From contig NZ_BQYJ01000002.1 in assembly GCF_023168165.1 (NCBI RefSeq), positions 434,001 to 498,000 of the forward strand: a stretch of DNA of 64,000 nt, written 5' to 3'. This document shows positions 11,071 to 21,613 of the stretch, piece by piece. The notes below the pieces were generated by a model that did not search any database, was not told the DNA's origin, and saw only the letters and a program-made list of their open reading frames with translations. Source of the DNA: Niallia sp. NCCP-28 (GTDB lineage: Bacteria; Bacillota; Bacilli; Bacillales; Cytobacillaceae). Made by a program: the position numbers and the translations under genes. Each line of letters starts with the position of its first letter. Position 1 is the first letter of the stretch.

Positions 11071-11113
11071 AAAACAAAAAGGCAGCTGAAAGCCAGCTGC
11101 CTTTTTGTTTTTA
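11071..11113. terminator. Strong terminator of the candidate sRNA
   Basis: AAAACAAAAAGGCAGCTG and CAGCTGCCTTTTTGTTTT are near-perfect inverted copies, so the stem with flanking A/T tracts can terminate on both strands. On the minus strand it closes the promoter-driven unit that starts near 11207. Confidence 0.85.
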
Positions 11114-11207
11114 TGATAAATAGAAAACGTCTATATAACGATTTTCTTTATAGTATCAGCTCCATCCTGCGCTCGATACCTTGATGACCACATATGTCAT
11201 CCAACCT
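11072..11207 (-). ncRNA. Candidate CcpA-repressed small RNA (about 135 nt)
   Basis: A minus-strand promoter TTGACT-N17-TATATT (11237-11242 and 11214-11219) is followed by about 135 nt with no ORF and a strong terminator (GGCAGCTG/CAGCTGCC stem plus T run, ending near 11072). A cre-like box TGAAAACGATTACA (11222-11235, 13 of 14 consensus positions) fills the promoter spacer. The 5' part can form a GATGAC/GTCATC hairpin. A complete promoter-to-terminator unit with no start codon plus RBS suggests a trans-acting sRNA derepressed when glucose is gone. I recognise no known family; existence of the RNA is inference. Confidence 0.6.
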
Positions 11208-11592
11208 AGTTATAATATAAATGAAAACGATTACAAAGTCAATAGTCAACAAGAAAAAAATGGATAAAAATAGAATGGAGGATATGAACCCCATACTGAA
11301 AGGATAAGAAGAAAAGGGGATTTTGAATAGTGCAGCATATGAGCTTTAATAACATTGAGATAAATGTTATTATTTTAAAATTATATTCCTGAACATTTAA
11401 TGTTAGAAAATCTAACAATATGACGTTAAGAAATAAAATGTTTTTTCAGAAAATAATTGAAAATCAAAAAATAATATAGTAACTTATAGCATATAAGAAA
11501 TTGTATACAATCTCGTATGCAATTAAAAATACAATCTTAATGTATGGGATGACAATTTCATCATGCTTTATATAAAGTGAGGGCAACCACAG

Positions 11593-12264
11593 ATGAATGC
11601 TAAGGAAATAGAGATTTACGATAAAATTAAACAGGCAATCATTCAACAAAAGCTGCTTCCTAATATGCAGCTTGTTGAAAAAGAAATTGCCGAATCGTTT
11701 GGAGTAAGCAGAACTCCAGTCCGCAATGTATTACGGAGATTAGCCTATGAGCGATTGGTAAAGATAATTGCCAATAGGGGAGCTTTTGTAACATCATCTT
11801 CTAAAAGAGAAGCAACAGAAGTATTTGAAATGAGGCGGATTTTAGAAGTGGAAGCAGTGAAAAAGGCTTGTCAGCTTGCAACTGCAGAGCAGCTTTTTGA
11901 ATTGGAACAGATGGTTGAGGAAGAAGAAAATAGCCATTTGCATATTGATTATTATGATGCTATTCAAATGTCAGGAGATTTTCATTTGAAAATAGCAGAA
12001 ATAGCAGGTAATTCCTATTTTTATCAATATTTGGAGGACTTGATTTCTTTAACACATGTGATCATTTCTATCTATGGAAAAACACAGGAAGAGAAGGATG
12101 CTTGTTTGCATCATCGTCACATCTTTCATGCGATTAAGAAACGAGATGAACAGCTAGCAGCAGAATTGGCATTGGAACATTTAATTGATATGGAAGAACA
12201 TTTGCAGTTTAGGGACAAAAACCAGTTTTCGGCTTCTTTAACGGAAATTTTTAATAATAACTAA
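11593..12264 (+). CDS. GntR-family regulator, FadR/FCD subgroup
   Basis: 223 residues: N-terminal winged helix-turn-helix (about 1-70; EKEIAESFGVSRTPVRNVLRRL) and a helical FCD ligand-binding domain with spaced histidines (HLKIAEIAGN, HHRHIFHAI) that usually bind a metal and a carboxylate effector. It lies 25 bp upstream of the allantoinase gene on the same strand and so probably controls allantoin use, perhaps with a ureide or glyoxylate-type effector. AGTGAGGG serves as RBS. Confidence 0.9.
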   Translation: MNAKEIEIYDKIKQAIIQQKLLPNMQLVEKEIAESFGVSRTPVRNVLRRLAYERLVKIIANRGAFVTSSSKREATEVFEMRRILEVEAVKKACQLATAEQLFELEQMVEEEENSHLHIDYYDAIQMSGDFHLKIAEIAGNSYFYQYLEDLISLTHVIISIYGKTQEEKDACLHHRHIFHAIKKRDEQLAAELALEHLIDMEEHLQFRDKNQFSASLTEIFNNN

Positions 12265-12289
12265 TTTGTCGACAAGGAGGAGGGCAATC

Positions 12290-13678
12290 ATGATGTATGA
12301 CCTGATTATTAAAGGAGGAAATGTAGTTTTTATAGAGGGGGTGAAGAAAGCAGATATCGGCATTACAGATGGAAAAATCGCTGCCATTGCAGAAGTGTTG
12401 GAAGCTGATTCATTGCAGACAATAGATGCGGAAGGGCAATATGTAATGCCAGGCATGATTGACACACATGTTCATATATGCGAACCAGGGCGGACAGTAT
12501 GGGAAGGATTTGAAACAGGCACAAAGGCACTTGCTGCGGGAGGCACAACAAGCTATGTGGATATGCCCTTAAACGCACTTCCTGCAACCATAAACCGCAA
12601 CTCTCTTCTATTAAAAAAAGAGACAGCAATAGGAAAAAATTATATCGATTATGCATTTTACGGCGGGCTAATCCCCAGCAATCTGGATAAATTGACAGAA
12701 CTTTCAGAAGAGGGAGTTGTTGCATTTAAATGCTTTATGTCATCATGCGGATCGGATATTCCAGAGGATTTCACCAATGTTGATGATTATACTTTATATA
12801 TGGGAATGAAAAAATTAGCAGAATTAGGACATATGTTATCAATCCATGCAGAAAATGCAATAGTCACTGATAGAATGGCAGAAGAGATGATAAAAAATGG
12901 GAAATTAACAGCGGCTGATTATGTAGCATCTCGACCTATTATAGCTGAAGTAGATGCAGTTAAACGAGCATTGTATTTTGCGGAAAAAACAGGGTGCAAG
13001 CTTCATTTTGTCCATATTAGTTCAGCTGAAGCGGTCGAAGTGATTGAACAAGCAAAACAGGAAGGGCAAGATGTTACATTGGAGTCATGCCCGCATTACT
13101 TTACAATTACAACCGAAGAGTTTGAGAAAATAGGCCCTGTTGCTAAATGTTCTCCGCCGCTCCGTGATAAGGAAGAACAAGAAAAACTTTGGCAGAAATT
13201 AATAGAAGGAAAATTGGATATGCTCACATCGGATCATTCTCCGTGCCCGCCGGAAATGAAGAAAAGTGCATCAAATAACATGTTTGAAGTATGGGGCGGG
13301 GTTACTGGCTGTCAAAATAATGTTGATTTAATGTTTGATGAAGCAGTGTTAAAACGAAATGTCTCAGTGGCAGACTTTGTCCGAATGATCAGCTATAATC
13401 CGTCCAAACGTTTTCATTTATCCGCCAAAGGAGAAATTGCGATTTCAAAAGATGCTGATATTATTTTACTTGATCCCAATCAATCTTATGTTGTAAAGAA
13501 GGAAGATTTATATTATCGTCATCAGCACAGTCCGTATATAGGCAGAAAAATTAACTGTCGGGTTACCAAAACGTTAGTTAGAGGAAATGTTGTGTTTGAT
13601 GTAAATCAAGGTATTGTCGGAGATCCGATAGGAAAATTAGTGACATACAAACAAAAATTGGAATGTGCTGCATTTTAA
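12290..13678 (+). CDS. allB: Allantoinase (cyclic amidohydrolase)
   Basis: 462-residue amidohydrolase-superfamily enzyme. Metal ligands are visible in DTHVH near residue 58, the carboxylated Lys in VAFKCFMSS, then HAEN, HISSAEA and TSDHSPC. The segment EPGRTVWEGF and VDMPLN distinguish allantoinase (PucH/AllB) from dihydropyrimidinase. It opens the hydantoin ring of allantoin to give allantoate. ATG 12290 is chosen because AGGAGGAGGG lies just upstream, inside the longer TTG-initiated frame from 12266. No allantoate amidohydrolase gene is adjacent. Confidence 0.9.
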   Translation: MMYDLIIKGGNVVFIEGVKKADIGITDGKIAAIAEVLEADSLQTIDAEGQYVMPGMIDTHVHICEPGRTVWEGFETGTKALAAGGTTSYVDMPLNALPATINRNSLLLKKETAIGKNYIDYAFYGGLIPSNLDKLTELSEEGVVAFKCFMSSCGSDIPEDFTNVDDYTLYMGMKKLAELGHMLSIHAENAIVTDRMAEEMIKNGKLTAADYVASRPIIAEVDAVKRALYFAEKTGCKLHFVHISSAEAVEVIEQAKQEGQDVTLESCPHYFTITTEEFEKIGPVAKCSPPLRDKEEQEKLWQKLIEGKLDMLTSDHSPCPPEMKKSASNNMFEVWGGVTGCQNNVDLMFDEAVLKRNVSVADFVRMISYNPSKRFHLSAKGEIAISKDADIILLDPNQSYVVKKEDLYYRHQHSPYIGRKINCRVTKTLVRGNVVFDVNQGIVGDPIGKLVTYKQKLECAAF

Positions 13679-13687
13679 TGAAGTAAA

Positions 13688-13737
13688 AAAGGGGATGCTC
13701 TAATAGAGCTTTTCGTACTACAATAGATCATCCCTTT
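13688..13737 (+). terminator. Probable terminator after allantoinase gene
   Basis: AAAGGGGATG and CATCCCTTT are inverted, with a nested GCTCTAATAGAGC hairpin in the loop. T-rich sequence follows. Confidence 0.5.
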
Positions 13738-13854
13738 CTCCTTATAAAGAAATTTCCTGTGAAAATCTTTTGCATAGATAAATTACGCAATATATAAACT
13801 GAATATTTTGAAATATTTTAATTGTTTTTATAAAAATAAAGGGAGTGAAGGGCA

Positions 13855-15288
13855 TTGGCTATGAATATCGAAAGTTACACTTCTACAAATGAGGCAGAAA
13901 TCTCAACGACTACGAATATGGATGAATCATTAAAGCCAAAACAAGAAAAAGATCGTACAGTAGGGTCTATTGCATATGCATTTATGTGGATAGGAGATGG
14001 CATTAACTTAGGAAATATGACTCTTGGTGCAAGTCTATTTGTGGCAGGAGCGGCAACACTGAATATTTTTCAAACATTTTTGGCAGCCGTTATTGCTATT
14101 GGAATTATTTCTACTATTTTTGCATTAAATGATCGATTAGGCTATCGAACGGGAATACCTTATGTAGTGCAGCTAAGAATGTCATTTGGAATTAAAGGGT
14201 CTGTTATCTCCTCTTTATTGCGGGGAATTCCGGCTATTGTCTGGTATGGCTTTCAAAGCTGGATCGGAGCAACTGCGTTAAATGAAATTGCCAAAATTGT
14301 TACAGGAGGTTCTTTTAACAGCATTGCGGTTTGTTTTGTGGTATTGCAGGTTGTGCAAATAGTTCTTTCGTTATACGGTTTTCATGCAATTAAATGGGTG
14401 GAATCTCTTGCTTCTATTGTTATTATGCTGGCACTTGTTTATGTATTTGGTGTTCTTTTAAACTCTCATAGTCAAGTAATTGTTGATAAATGGGTTCATG
14501 CAAAAGGGACATGGGGATTGCCTTTCTTCGCCTTTATTATGGTCTTTTTAGGAAATTATGCTGCCATCTTTTTAAGTGCAGCAGATTACTCCAGGGAACT
14601 GAAAACTGGCATGAGCAATAAAAAGCGTGGGGCTTTATATTTCTTGCCAATCTTTATCGCATATGGTTTTGTTCTTGCAATTGGTGCAATGCTTGCTGCA
14701 GCAACAGGTATCGCCAATCCAGTGAAAGCATTTGCAATCATTGTAGATAACTCCTATATTACTGTGTTTGTATCAGCATTTATCGTAATGGGAGCAATTG
14801 CAGTAAATATGGTCGCAAATATTATTCCACCAACATATGTGGTGCAATTGCTGACAAAAATGAAATACAAACCAGCTGTTGTAGTAACTGGACTTCTTGC
14901 TTTATGTTCCTTCCCTTGGGTGCTTGTCCAAGATTCATCAGCAAAAGGGCTAAATACATTTATTTTGATCTATTCCGCATTTTTAGGGCCAATTGTGGCG
15001 ATTATTTTAATAGAATATTATCTATTAAGAAAACAAAAAGTAAATGTTGCTGAATTATATAAAGAAGACGGCCAGTTTGCTGGCTTTAATCCAAGTGCGA
15101 TACTAGCCATGCTAATTGGTGCAGGAGCAGCATTCATAGAAGTAGAGCTCGCATGGATTATCGGCTTTGTTGTGTCAGGCATCAGCTATCTTCTATTAAT
15201 GAAATATGCATTTAAAGATTCGAAGTTTAGAAAAGGCACAATTTTTGAGAATGATGGAACAGGTAATGGGAATAAGCAGATAAGTTGA
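13855..15288 (+). CDS. pucI: NCS1-family allantoin/nucleobase permease
   Basis: About 477 residues with twelve hydrophobic segments. The early motif GDGINLGNMTLGASLFVAG and the YGFQSWIGA segment are typical of NCS1 cation symporters (PucI, Mhp1, CodB). Placed after allantoinase it most likely imports allantoin; hydantoin or uracil are alternatives. Two starts are possible: TTG 13855 after GGGAG, or ATG 13861 after GAAGGG. It may have its own promoter because a hairpin separates it from the upstream gene. Confidence 0.82.
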   Translation: MAMNIESYTSTNEAEISTTTNMDESLKPKQEKDRTVGSIAYAFMWIGDGINLGNMTLGASLFVAGAATLNIFQTFLAAVIAIGIISTIFALNDRLGYRTGIPYVVQLRMSFGIKGSVISSLLRGIPAIVWYGFQSWIGATALNEIAKIVTGGSFNSIAVCFVVLQVVQIVLSLYGFHAIKWVESLASIVIMLALVYVFGVLLNSHSQVIVDKWVHAKGTWGLPFFAFIMVFLGNYAAIFLSAADYSRELKTGMSNKKRGALYFLPIFIAYGFVLAIGAMLAAATGIANPVKAFAIIVDNSYITVFVSAFIVMGAIAVNMVANIIPPTYVVQLLTKMKYKPAVVVTGLLALCSFPWVLVQDSSAKGLNTFILIYSAFLGPIVAIILIEYYLLRKQKVNVAELYKEDGQFAGFNPSAILAMLIGAGAAFIEVELAWIIGFVVSGISYLLLMKYAFKDSKFRKGTIFENDGTGNGNKQIS

Positions 15289-15718
15289 ATATAAAAGGGA
15301 TGTCCAGATATGGGCATTCTTTTTTTGTTGGTGTTTTAAGAGGAAAACTAAGAATAAATTGCTGGTTCTATTGACAGAAATAAAAAAAGCTTCCTTACTC
15401 GAAGGTGGTGGAGCGCATTTGGGCAGGAGGAAAAGGAAGTGTCCTCGTCAATCAATTTCATGCCATAAGAAAAGACATTGGAAAATCAATGATCTTCTTC
15501 ATAGAATATTTGGACACTTACCTAGAAAAAGTAATTCAACCTATCGGGTCACTAGTTATGTCGAAAAATTAAATTGAATTTATATAGTAGGAAATTCGTT
15601 AAATTTAAATTGCTAGTTTCAGGGGAATATATGTTTATTTACTATGAAAAGAATATCCATGCTAATGCAGGATACTCTTTAATAATGTTTAAAAATAATA
15701 ACTGGAATTGGAATAACT
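15289..15718. other. Intergenic region, possible gene remnant
   Basis: After a weak hairpin near 15297-15325 there are about 60 codons open in two frames between 15380 and 15580, neither with a ribosome site or a recognisable domain. It could be debris of a lost ureide-pathway or regulator gene; nothing firm can be said. Confidence 0.25.
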
Positions 15719-16360
15719 CTATAAGTAGATATCCGCTAGATGAGAAGTAATAAACGCTTCAACCAGTGCAGCAAGCAAAAATAATGGCAGAATTATCATT
15801 AAAAGACTTGTAGTTCCTTGAACAAGCATGGACCTAACTTTATCGGTCTTTCTTTTCCGGAAAAATAACTTATGTACTATATTTTTATTTATATAGATCC
15901 CTACTGCTACACTATAAAGGATCGGAAATATTTCAATGACTGCATGTGGCAAAAATGCAATCATCATTGTTTGCAAAACATCATGTTTCATTATAGAACC
16001 GTAGCCAGTGATGATTCCTACCGATGCAAAGGAAAGCAATGCATAAATAAACGGGAGACCATATATAGGAATAAATCCACTTAGGATAATCAATCCTCCA
16101 AGAAAAAGGTTGTTGAAAAAAATGGAAAAAAACTTTTGAATATTTGTTGGTTCATTTTTGTCTACACCCATCGTATGTTCAGCAATATTATTCGCCTGCT
16201 GTGTAATAAAATCTTCAAAGTAAAAAGATAAGAAAAAACAAACAAAGGCTGTTAATATCCCTAAAAAAAATACAATCAGGAAGCTCTTTTTGTAAAAATC
16301 ACTATAAATTTGATATTCCTGTTTGTATTTTTTTTTAAGATTCTCTAAATTTATCTTCAA
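15719..16360 (-). CDS. Stage II sporulation protein M-like membrane protein (SpoIIM/DUF95)
   Basis: 213 residues, five to six hydrophobic segments, with the family hallmark FLPHAVIEIFPILYSVAVG in the middle and PLFLLAALVEAFIT near the C-terminus. True SpoIIM works in engulfment with SpoIID and SpoIIP, but stand-alone paralogues of unknown function are common in Bacillaceae. No sporulation gene is adjacent, so this is more likely a paralogue. Its start has only a modest upstream AGGAGA. Confidence 0.78.
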   Translation of the reverse strand: MKINLENLKKKYKQEYQIYSDFYKKSFLIVFFLGILTAFVCFFLSFYFEDFITQQANNIAEHTMGVDKNEPTNIQKFFSIFFNNLFLGGLIILSGFIPIYGLPFIYALLSFASVGIITGYGSIMKHDVLQTMMIAFLPHAVIEIFPILYSVAVGIYINKNIVHKLFFRKRKTDKVRSMLVQGTTSLLMIILPLFLLAALVEAFITSHLADIYL

Positions 16361-16959
16361 ATAAATCTCTCCTAAGTGACTGATCTAACTATTAAAAATA
16401 TAAAAGAATTGTTAATCATATATGTATGTTAATATGTTTACGCATTAATATATAATAAGTTTCAGAAATTTGTTTTAAATTCCTTTTTATAAAAAATATA
16501 GTAATTGCTTTTCTAATATGAATCAGATTTATTCTAGTGAACAATCAAGCACATATATGACAAGAGGATTCAATTATTGATGGAGATTTAAAAATGGACC
16601 AAGGGGAAATAAAGTAGATTTATCGCAGCGACTTAATAGGGGCAGAAGGACGATTAGAAAAAAATGTAGTAGAAATTGGCTTTCATATTATGACTGATTC
16701 TACAATAAAAAGCGAAAGAAGATAGTAGAGTCAATTCAGAAATATTCGGTAGTAGAAAGAAAGGCTTTATTATTAGATCTTGATGCCGAACTTCATAGAG
16801 TCATTATCAGCTTATCGAATTATAAACGACTGGCAGCCTTTTAATGCGTTCATGTTTAATAAATTAAACAATGGTTGCTATATAACGATGACATCTGCAG
16901 AAAGAAACTCGGCAGGGTGTCATCGTTGTGCAACAAGGAAAAAATAATCAACGGGTTCC
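16361..16959. other. Intergenic region with a hairpin near rocD's 3' end
   Basis: No credible gene. Short open stretches around 16610-16850 are broken by several stops and look like coding debris. AACGATGACA (16884-16893) and TGTCATCGTT (16918-16927) form a strong stem-loop downstream of rocD on the minus strand. It lacks a T run, so it may protect the 3' end of the message rather than terminate. Confidence 0.4.
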
Positions 16960-18168
16960 TTATTGTGTTTGGAATACTTTTTGGATTCGTTTCATTGCCC
17001 AGTCTAATTCTTCTTTTGTGATTGTAAGGGGTGGGGCAAAACGAATGACTGTATGATGTGTTTCTTTGCAAAGCAATCCTTCTTCTTTTAATTTCTCACA
17101 ATATTTCCGAGCATCTTCTGTTAATTCCATGCCAATAAATAAGCCTCGGCCTCTGACTTCTTTAATTATCGGACTTTTGATTGCTTGTAATTTTTTTCTA
17201 AAGTAATCTCCAAGCTGCTGCGAGCGATCTGCCAATCCTTCTTCCTCTATTACTTCTAAAGCAGCAATCGATACAGCACATGCAAGGGGGTTGCCGCCGA
17301 AAGTAGAGCCATGTGAACCAGGAGTAAAAACTCCTAGTATCTCCTTATTTGCCGCTACACATGAAATGGGGAATACTCCGCCGCCGAGAGCTTTTCCTAA
17401 AACAAGCATATCAGGTTCAATTCCTTCCCATTCGTATGCAAAAAGTTTGCCTGTTCTTGCTAAACCTACTTGTATTTCATCTGCTATAAATAGGACATTA
17501 TTTTGTCGGCAAAGATCAAATGCTTTTTTTATAAATCCAGCTGGCGGCAGGACTATGCCTGCTTCTCCTTGAATTGGTTCGATTAAAAAGGCTGCCGTGT
17601 TAGGGGTGATTGCCTTCTGCAAGCTTTCTAAATCACCGTATGGAATCAGCTTTATTCCAGGCAGCATTGGTCCGAATCCTTGTTGATATTCCGCTTCAGA
17701 TGATAAAGAAACGGCAGTCATTGTCCGTCCATGGAAATTTCCTGTACAAGCAATAATTTCTGCCTGGTTATCGCTGACGCCTTTCGTTTTATAAGCCCAT
17801 CGCCGTGCCGCTTTAAAGGCAGTTTCAACGGCTTCGGCTCCAGTATTCATCGGGAGGGCCATATTTTTTTTTGTTAATATACAAATTTTTTCATACCATG
17901 GACCAAGCTGATCATTATGGAAAGCTCGTGACGTTAAAGTAACTTTATCTGCTTGTTGTTTTAATGCTTCAATGATTTTTGGGTGGCGATGACCTTGGTT
18001 TACGGCTGAATAGGCACTGAGCATATCCATGTACCGATTGTTCTCGGGATCTTCTACCCACACACCTTGTGCTTTTTTTATAACGATTGGAAGGGGATGG
18101 TAGTTGTTTGCGCCAAATTTTTCTGTTTGCTCAATGATTTTTGTAGTTTGTTTTGTTTCAGTAGACAT
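16960..18168 (-). CDS. rocD: Ornithine aminotransferase
   Basis: 402-residue fold-type I PLP enzyme of the ornithine-oxo-acid transaminase family. Recognisable stretches are GANNYHPLP at the N-terminus, the [12 protein letters not shown] and [11 protein letters not shown] segments, [11 protein letters not shown], and the PLP lysine in VLGKALGGG. It converts L-ornithine and 2-oxoglutarate to glutamate semialdehyde and glutamate. It starts 13 bp after rocA on the same strand, so the product passes directly to the next enzyme. Full length compared with B. subtilis RocD. Confidence 0.96.
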   Translation of the reverse strand: MSTETKQTTKIIEQTEKFGANNYHPLPIVIKKAQGVWVEDPENNRYMDMLSAYSAVNQGHRHPKIIEALKQQADKVTLTSRAFHNDQLGPWYEKICILTKKNMALPMNTGAEAVETAFKAARRWAYKTKGVSDNQAEIIACTGNFHGRTMTAVSLSSEAEYQQGFGPMLPGIKLIPYGDLESLQKAITPNTAAFLIEPIQGEAGIVLPPAGFIKKAFDLCRQNNVLFIADEIQVGLARTGKLFAYEWEGIEPDMLVLGKALGGGVFPISCVAANKEILGVFTPGSHGSTFGGNPLACAVSIAALEVIEEEGLADRSQQLGDYFRKKLQAIKSPIIKEVRGRGLFIGMELTEDARKYCEKLKEEGLLCKETHHTVIRFAPPLTITKEELDWAMKRIQKVFQTQ

Positions 18169-18181
18169 AAGCTCTCCCTCC

Positions 18182-19729
18182 TTAAAATATTTCCGATGTT
18201 GTTTTTGCTTGCATATGGAGAATTAAATAGTCAGGTCCCCCAGCTTTTGAATCAGTTCCAGACATATTGAAGCCTCCAAAAGGTTGATAGCCGACAATGG
18301 CTCCGGTACAGCCCCTATTAAAATATAAATTTCCAACATGGAATTCGTCCCGTGCCCGCTCTAAATGTTCCCGATTGTTCGTCCATAAAGCGCCTGTTAA
18401 TGCGTAATCGGTATTATTGGCAACTTCCATCATATGGTCAAAGTCCCGTGCTTTGCAAAATGCTACAACAGGACCAAAAATTTCTTCTTGCATTAAACGT
18501 GCATTCTCATCTACATCGGCAAAAATAGTTGGCTGAATAAAGTACCCAGATGTATCATCGCCTTCACCGCCTATCATTAATCTTCCTTCTTTTTTGCCAA
18601 TCTCTATATAGTTCATCACTTTATGATAAGATGCTTGATGAATGACTGGTCCCATATATGAATTTGAATTTTCTGGAGCGCCGACAGACAGTGTTTTGGT
18701 TAAGGCGATTGCTTTTTCTAATACTTTGTCGTAAATATCTTGATGAACGACTGCCCGAGAACAGGCAGAACATTTCTGGCCAGAAAAACCAAAAGCGGAT
18801 TGAACAATAGAAGCAGCCGCTTTGTCTAAATCTGCATCTTTATCCACCACAATAGTGTCTTTCCCCCCCATTTCTGCAATAACCCGTTTTAGCCAAATTT
18901 GTCCTGGCTGCACTTTTGCTGCCCGCTCATAAATGCGGCATCCAACGGCACGGGAACCTGTAAAGGAAACAAATCGAGTTTTGGGATGTTCGACTAAATA
19001 ATCTCCAATTACTTCTCCTTTGCCAGGAATATAGTTTAATACCCCATTTGGGAGACCGGCTTCTTCCATTACCTCTACAAATTTTGCTGCTATAACAGGT
19101 GTGGCATCTGCGGGTTTTAATAAAATAGTGTTGCCTGTTACGATAGCAGCAACTGCTGTGCCTGCCATAATGGCAAGAGGGAAGTTAAAGGGAGCAATAA
19201 TAATCCCGACACCAAGGGGAATATAATGATATTGGTTATATTCTCCAGGACGGCTTTTTACATTTGCTCCATTTTTTATTTCGAGAACTTGGCGAGCATA
19301 ATATTCTAAGAAATCAATGGCTTCTGCAGTATCGGCATCTGCTTCGTTCCAAGGCTTTCCAGACTCTTTCACTAAATAGCTGGAAAACTCATGCTTTCTT
19401 CGGCGGATGATGGCAGCTGCTTTGAATAAAATATCTGCACGATGTTCCGCTTTCCATTTTTTCCATGATTCAAAGGCTTGGAGGGCAGCCTTCATGGCCT
19501 TTTCTGCCAATTCTTGATTGGCAATAGAGACAGATCCAATTACTTCTTTTTTATTAGCAGGGTTAATGGAAATTATTTTTTCATCTGTTTCTATTTTTGC
19601 TCCATTAATAACAAGGGGGTAATGTTTGCCAAGCTGTGTATTAACATATGCTAAAGCATTTTCAAACGCCTGTTTATTTTTTTCTATGCTAAAATTAGTA
19701 AATGGCTCATGACGATAGGCGATTACCAT
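18182..19729 (-). CDS. rocA: L-glutamate gamma-semialdehyde (P5C) dehydrogenase
   Basis: 515 residues, the length of B. subtilis RocA. Aldehyde dehydrogenase motifs: NFPLAI in the cofactor domain, FTGSRAVG, the general-base Glu in AEMGGKD, and the nucleophile Cys in [10 protein letters not shown]. It oxidises glutamate semialdehyde to glutamate with NAD. ATG 19729 is preferred over the upstream GTG because AAAGGAG overlaps that GTG. First gene of rocA-rocD; divergent from rocB. Confidence 0.96.
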   Translation of the reverse strand: MVIAYRHEPFTNFSIEKNKQAFENALAYVNTQLGKHYPLVINGAKIETDEKIISINPANKKEVIGSVSIANQELAEKAMKAALQAFESWKKWKAEHRADILFKAAAIIRRRKHEFSSYLVKESGKPWNEADADTAEAIDFLEYYARQVLEIKNGANVKSRPGEYNQYHYIPLGVGIIIAPFNFPLAIMAGTAVAAIVTGNTILLKPADATPVIAAKFVEVMEEAGLPNGVLNYIPGKGEVIGDYLVEHPKTRFVSFTGSRAVGCRIYERAAKVQPGQIWLKRVIAEMGGKDTIVVDKDADLDKAAASIVQSAFGFSGQKCSACSRAVVHQDIYDKVLEKAIALTKTLSVGAPENSNSYMGPVIHQASYHKVMNYIEIGKKEGRLMIGGEGDDTSGYFIQPTIFADVDENARLMQEEIFGPVVAFCKARDFDHMMEVANNTDYALTGALWTNNREHLERARDEFHVGNLYFNRGCTGAIVGYQPFGGFNMSGTDSKAGGPDYLILHMQAKTTSEIF

Positions 19730-19935
19730 TTGAATCACTCCTTTTTTATTAGAAAGTGCAGAATGTTAAACACTCTTTAAGTATAAATATATCTATTAGG
19801 ATGATCTGGAATGACGGTTTAGCGATATTTAATAGAAAAAAATTAATAATTTCTTTGGGATGTTAGATTTAAACGTCATCATTATTCCTATATAATAGGA
19901 AATAATTTCAATAATGGAGAAAAGAGGTTGCGCAT
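19730..19935. promoter_or_regulatory. Divergent rocA/rocB control region
   Basis: The 206-bp gap must hold both promoters. A plus-strand TATAAT at 19891-19896 could serve rocB, with only a poor -35. I see no clear SigL-type -24/-12 element, so control may differ from the RocR/SigL scheme of B. subtilis. Confidence 0.4.
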
Positions 19936-21579
19936 ATGGCCAAATGGAAAACGAAAGAACAATTAACCAATCTCTTATGCAGCTTTGTGCAAATTCCTAG
20001 CGTTACAGATTCTGAAGCGGAAGTTTATTTTCCTGACTTTGTGATTGGAGAGTTGTCAGATCTAGAATATTTTCAACAAAACCCTGAACATTTGCAAAAA
20101 CATCCTACTGATGATGGCAGATTTTTTGTAACAGGGCTTGTGCAGAAAAATCAGAATAAAAAGAAAACTGTTGTACTTGTCAGTCATTTTGATGTAGTCG
20201 ATGTGGAGGATTACGGAAGGTGGAAGGAAGATGCTTTTCATCCGAAAAAGTTAACAGAGATTTTTTATTCACAAAAACAATATTTGCCGAAACAAGTGCA
20301 ACATGATATCGAAACAGGGAATTGGCTGTTCGGCAGAGGCACAATGGATATGAAATGCGGTCTTTCTTTGCATATGGCAATGATGGAACAGGCTTGTGAA
20401 GGAGTTTTTGACGGAAATATTTTATTGCTGACTGTTCCTGATGAAGAAGTAAATTCTATGGGAATGAGAGCCGCTGTTCCAGTTTTATTGGAGCTGGCGA
20501 AACAATATGATTTGGAATATACAGCTGTTCTTAATGGAGAGCCGATGTTTATGCGCTATCCTGGAGATCAAAAAAAATACATTTATACAGGCTCTATAGG
20601 AAAAATATTGCCCGGCTTCCTTTGTTATGGAAAGGAAACACATGTAGGAGAACCATTTGCAGGGCTAAATGCGAATTACATGGCTTCCTTGTTAACGGAT
20701 GAGTTTGAATTAAATATAGAGCTTTGTGATAAGGTAGAAGAGGAGATTACGCCGCCTCCTACTAATTTAATTCAATATGGAATTAAAGAAGAATATTCTG
20801 TGCAAATCCCTCATCGTGCGGTGACATTATGCAATTTATTTATTTTAGATAAAAAAATGGATGAGGTTGTTTCCTTGTTGAAAGAAAAAGCGACAAAAGT
20901 GGCAGCTTCAATTACAGAATCTTATAGGAAGCAAGCTTGCGCATTTTCTAAATATATGCCTTTTGATGTGCCAAAGTTAAAGGTAACTGTATTTACCTAT
21001 GAAGAATTGACGGACTATGCAATTAAAAACTATGGGGAAGAAAAAGTAAATAATATTCAATTCTCAATTTTGCATAATAGAGGAAACAAAGATGATCGCG
21101 AAGCTACAATTGAGATTGCAGATAAATTGACAATATTATGCAAAGAATTAGCACCGATGATTGTCATCTTTTTTGCGCCTCCATATTATCCAGCCATTAG
21201 TTCCTACCAGCACCCATTAATCAAAAAGGCTGTAGCGAAAATAGAAAAATATGCACTAGAGTCACATGCTGTTTCTTTTGAAAAAATCAACTATTTCGCT
21301 GGCATTTCAGATCTCAGTTACGCAGGGCTGCAGTATCCTGTCGAATCGATGAAATCGCTGACTGCCAATATGCCATTATGGGATAAGGGATACTCTATTC
21401 CTCTAAAAGAAATGGAATTATTGGATGTTCCCGTTTTAAATATGGGCCCAGTTGGATTTGATGCTCACCAATGGACAGAACGTTTAGATATAGACTATGC
21501 ATTTATAACATTGTTGGATATGCTGCCTGTCTGTATTCATACTTTATTGACGACAGAAATTGCATCAACGTCTAAATAA
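19936..21579 (+). CDS. rocB: Arginine-utilisation protein RocB, M20-family peptidase-like
   Basis: 547 residues of the M20 zinc metallohydrolase family, with metal-site stretches SHFDVVDV near residue 85 and GRGTMDMKCG near 137 and the acidic pair in PDEEVNSMG. Similar in length to B. subtilis RocB (about 566), whose exact reaction in arginine degradation is not settled. Divergent position next to rocA and rocD supports the assignment. RBS AAAGAGG precedes the ATG. Confidence 0.88.
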   Translation: MAKWKTKEQLTNLLCSFVQIPSVTDSEAEVYFPDFVIGELSDLEYFQQNPEHLQKHPTDDGRFFVTGLVQKNQNKKKTVVLVSHFDVVDVEDYGRWKEDAFHPKKLTEIFYSQKQYLPKQVQHDIETGNWLFGRGTMDMKCGLSLHMAMMEQACEGVFDGNILLLTVPDEEVNSMGMRAAVPVLLELAKQYDLEYTAVLNGEPMFMRYPGDQKKYIYTGSIGKILPGFLCYGKETHVGEPFAGLNANYMASLLTDEFELNIELCDKVEEEITPPPTNLIQYGIKEEYSVQIPHRAVTLCNLFILDKKMDEVVSLLKEKATKVAASITESYRKQACAFSKYMPFDVPKLKVTVFTYEELTDYAIKNYGEEKVNNIQFSILHNRGNKDDREATIEIADKLTILCKELAPMIVIFFAPPYYPAISSYQHPLIKKAVAKIEKYALESHAVSFEKINYFAGISDLSYAGLQYPVESMKSLTANMPLWDKGYSIPLKEMELLDVPVLNMGPVGFDAHQWTERLDIDYAFITLLDMLPVCIHTLLTTEIASTSK

Positions 21580-21613
21580 GTTTGCTAAGAATATACGATA
21601 ATTTCTCTATCCT

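Noticed and set aside
11072-11207. T-box or other known riboswitch in the 11.1-kb RNA
   Set aside because: No T-box motif, and no gene follows the terminator in the direction of transcription close enough to be controlled; a free-standing sRNA fits better.
15359-15577. 72-codon open frame after the NCS1 permease gene
   Set aside because: No ribosome site, basic low-complexity composition and no recognisable domain; possibly debris.
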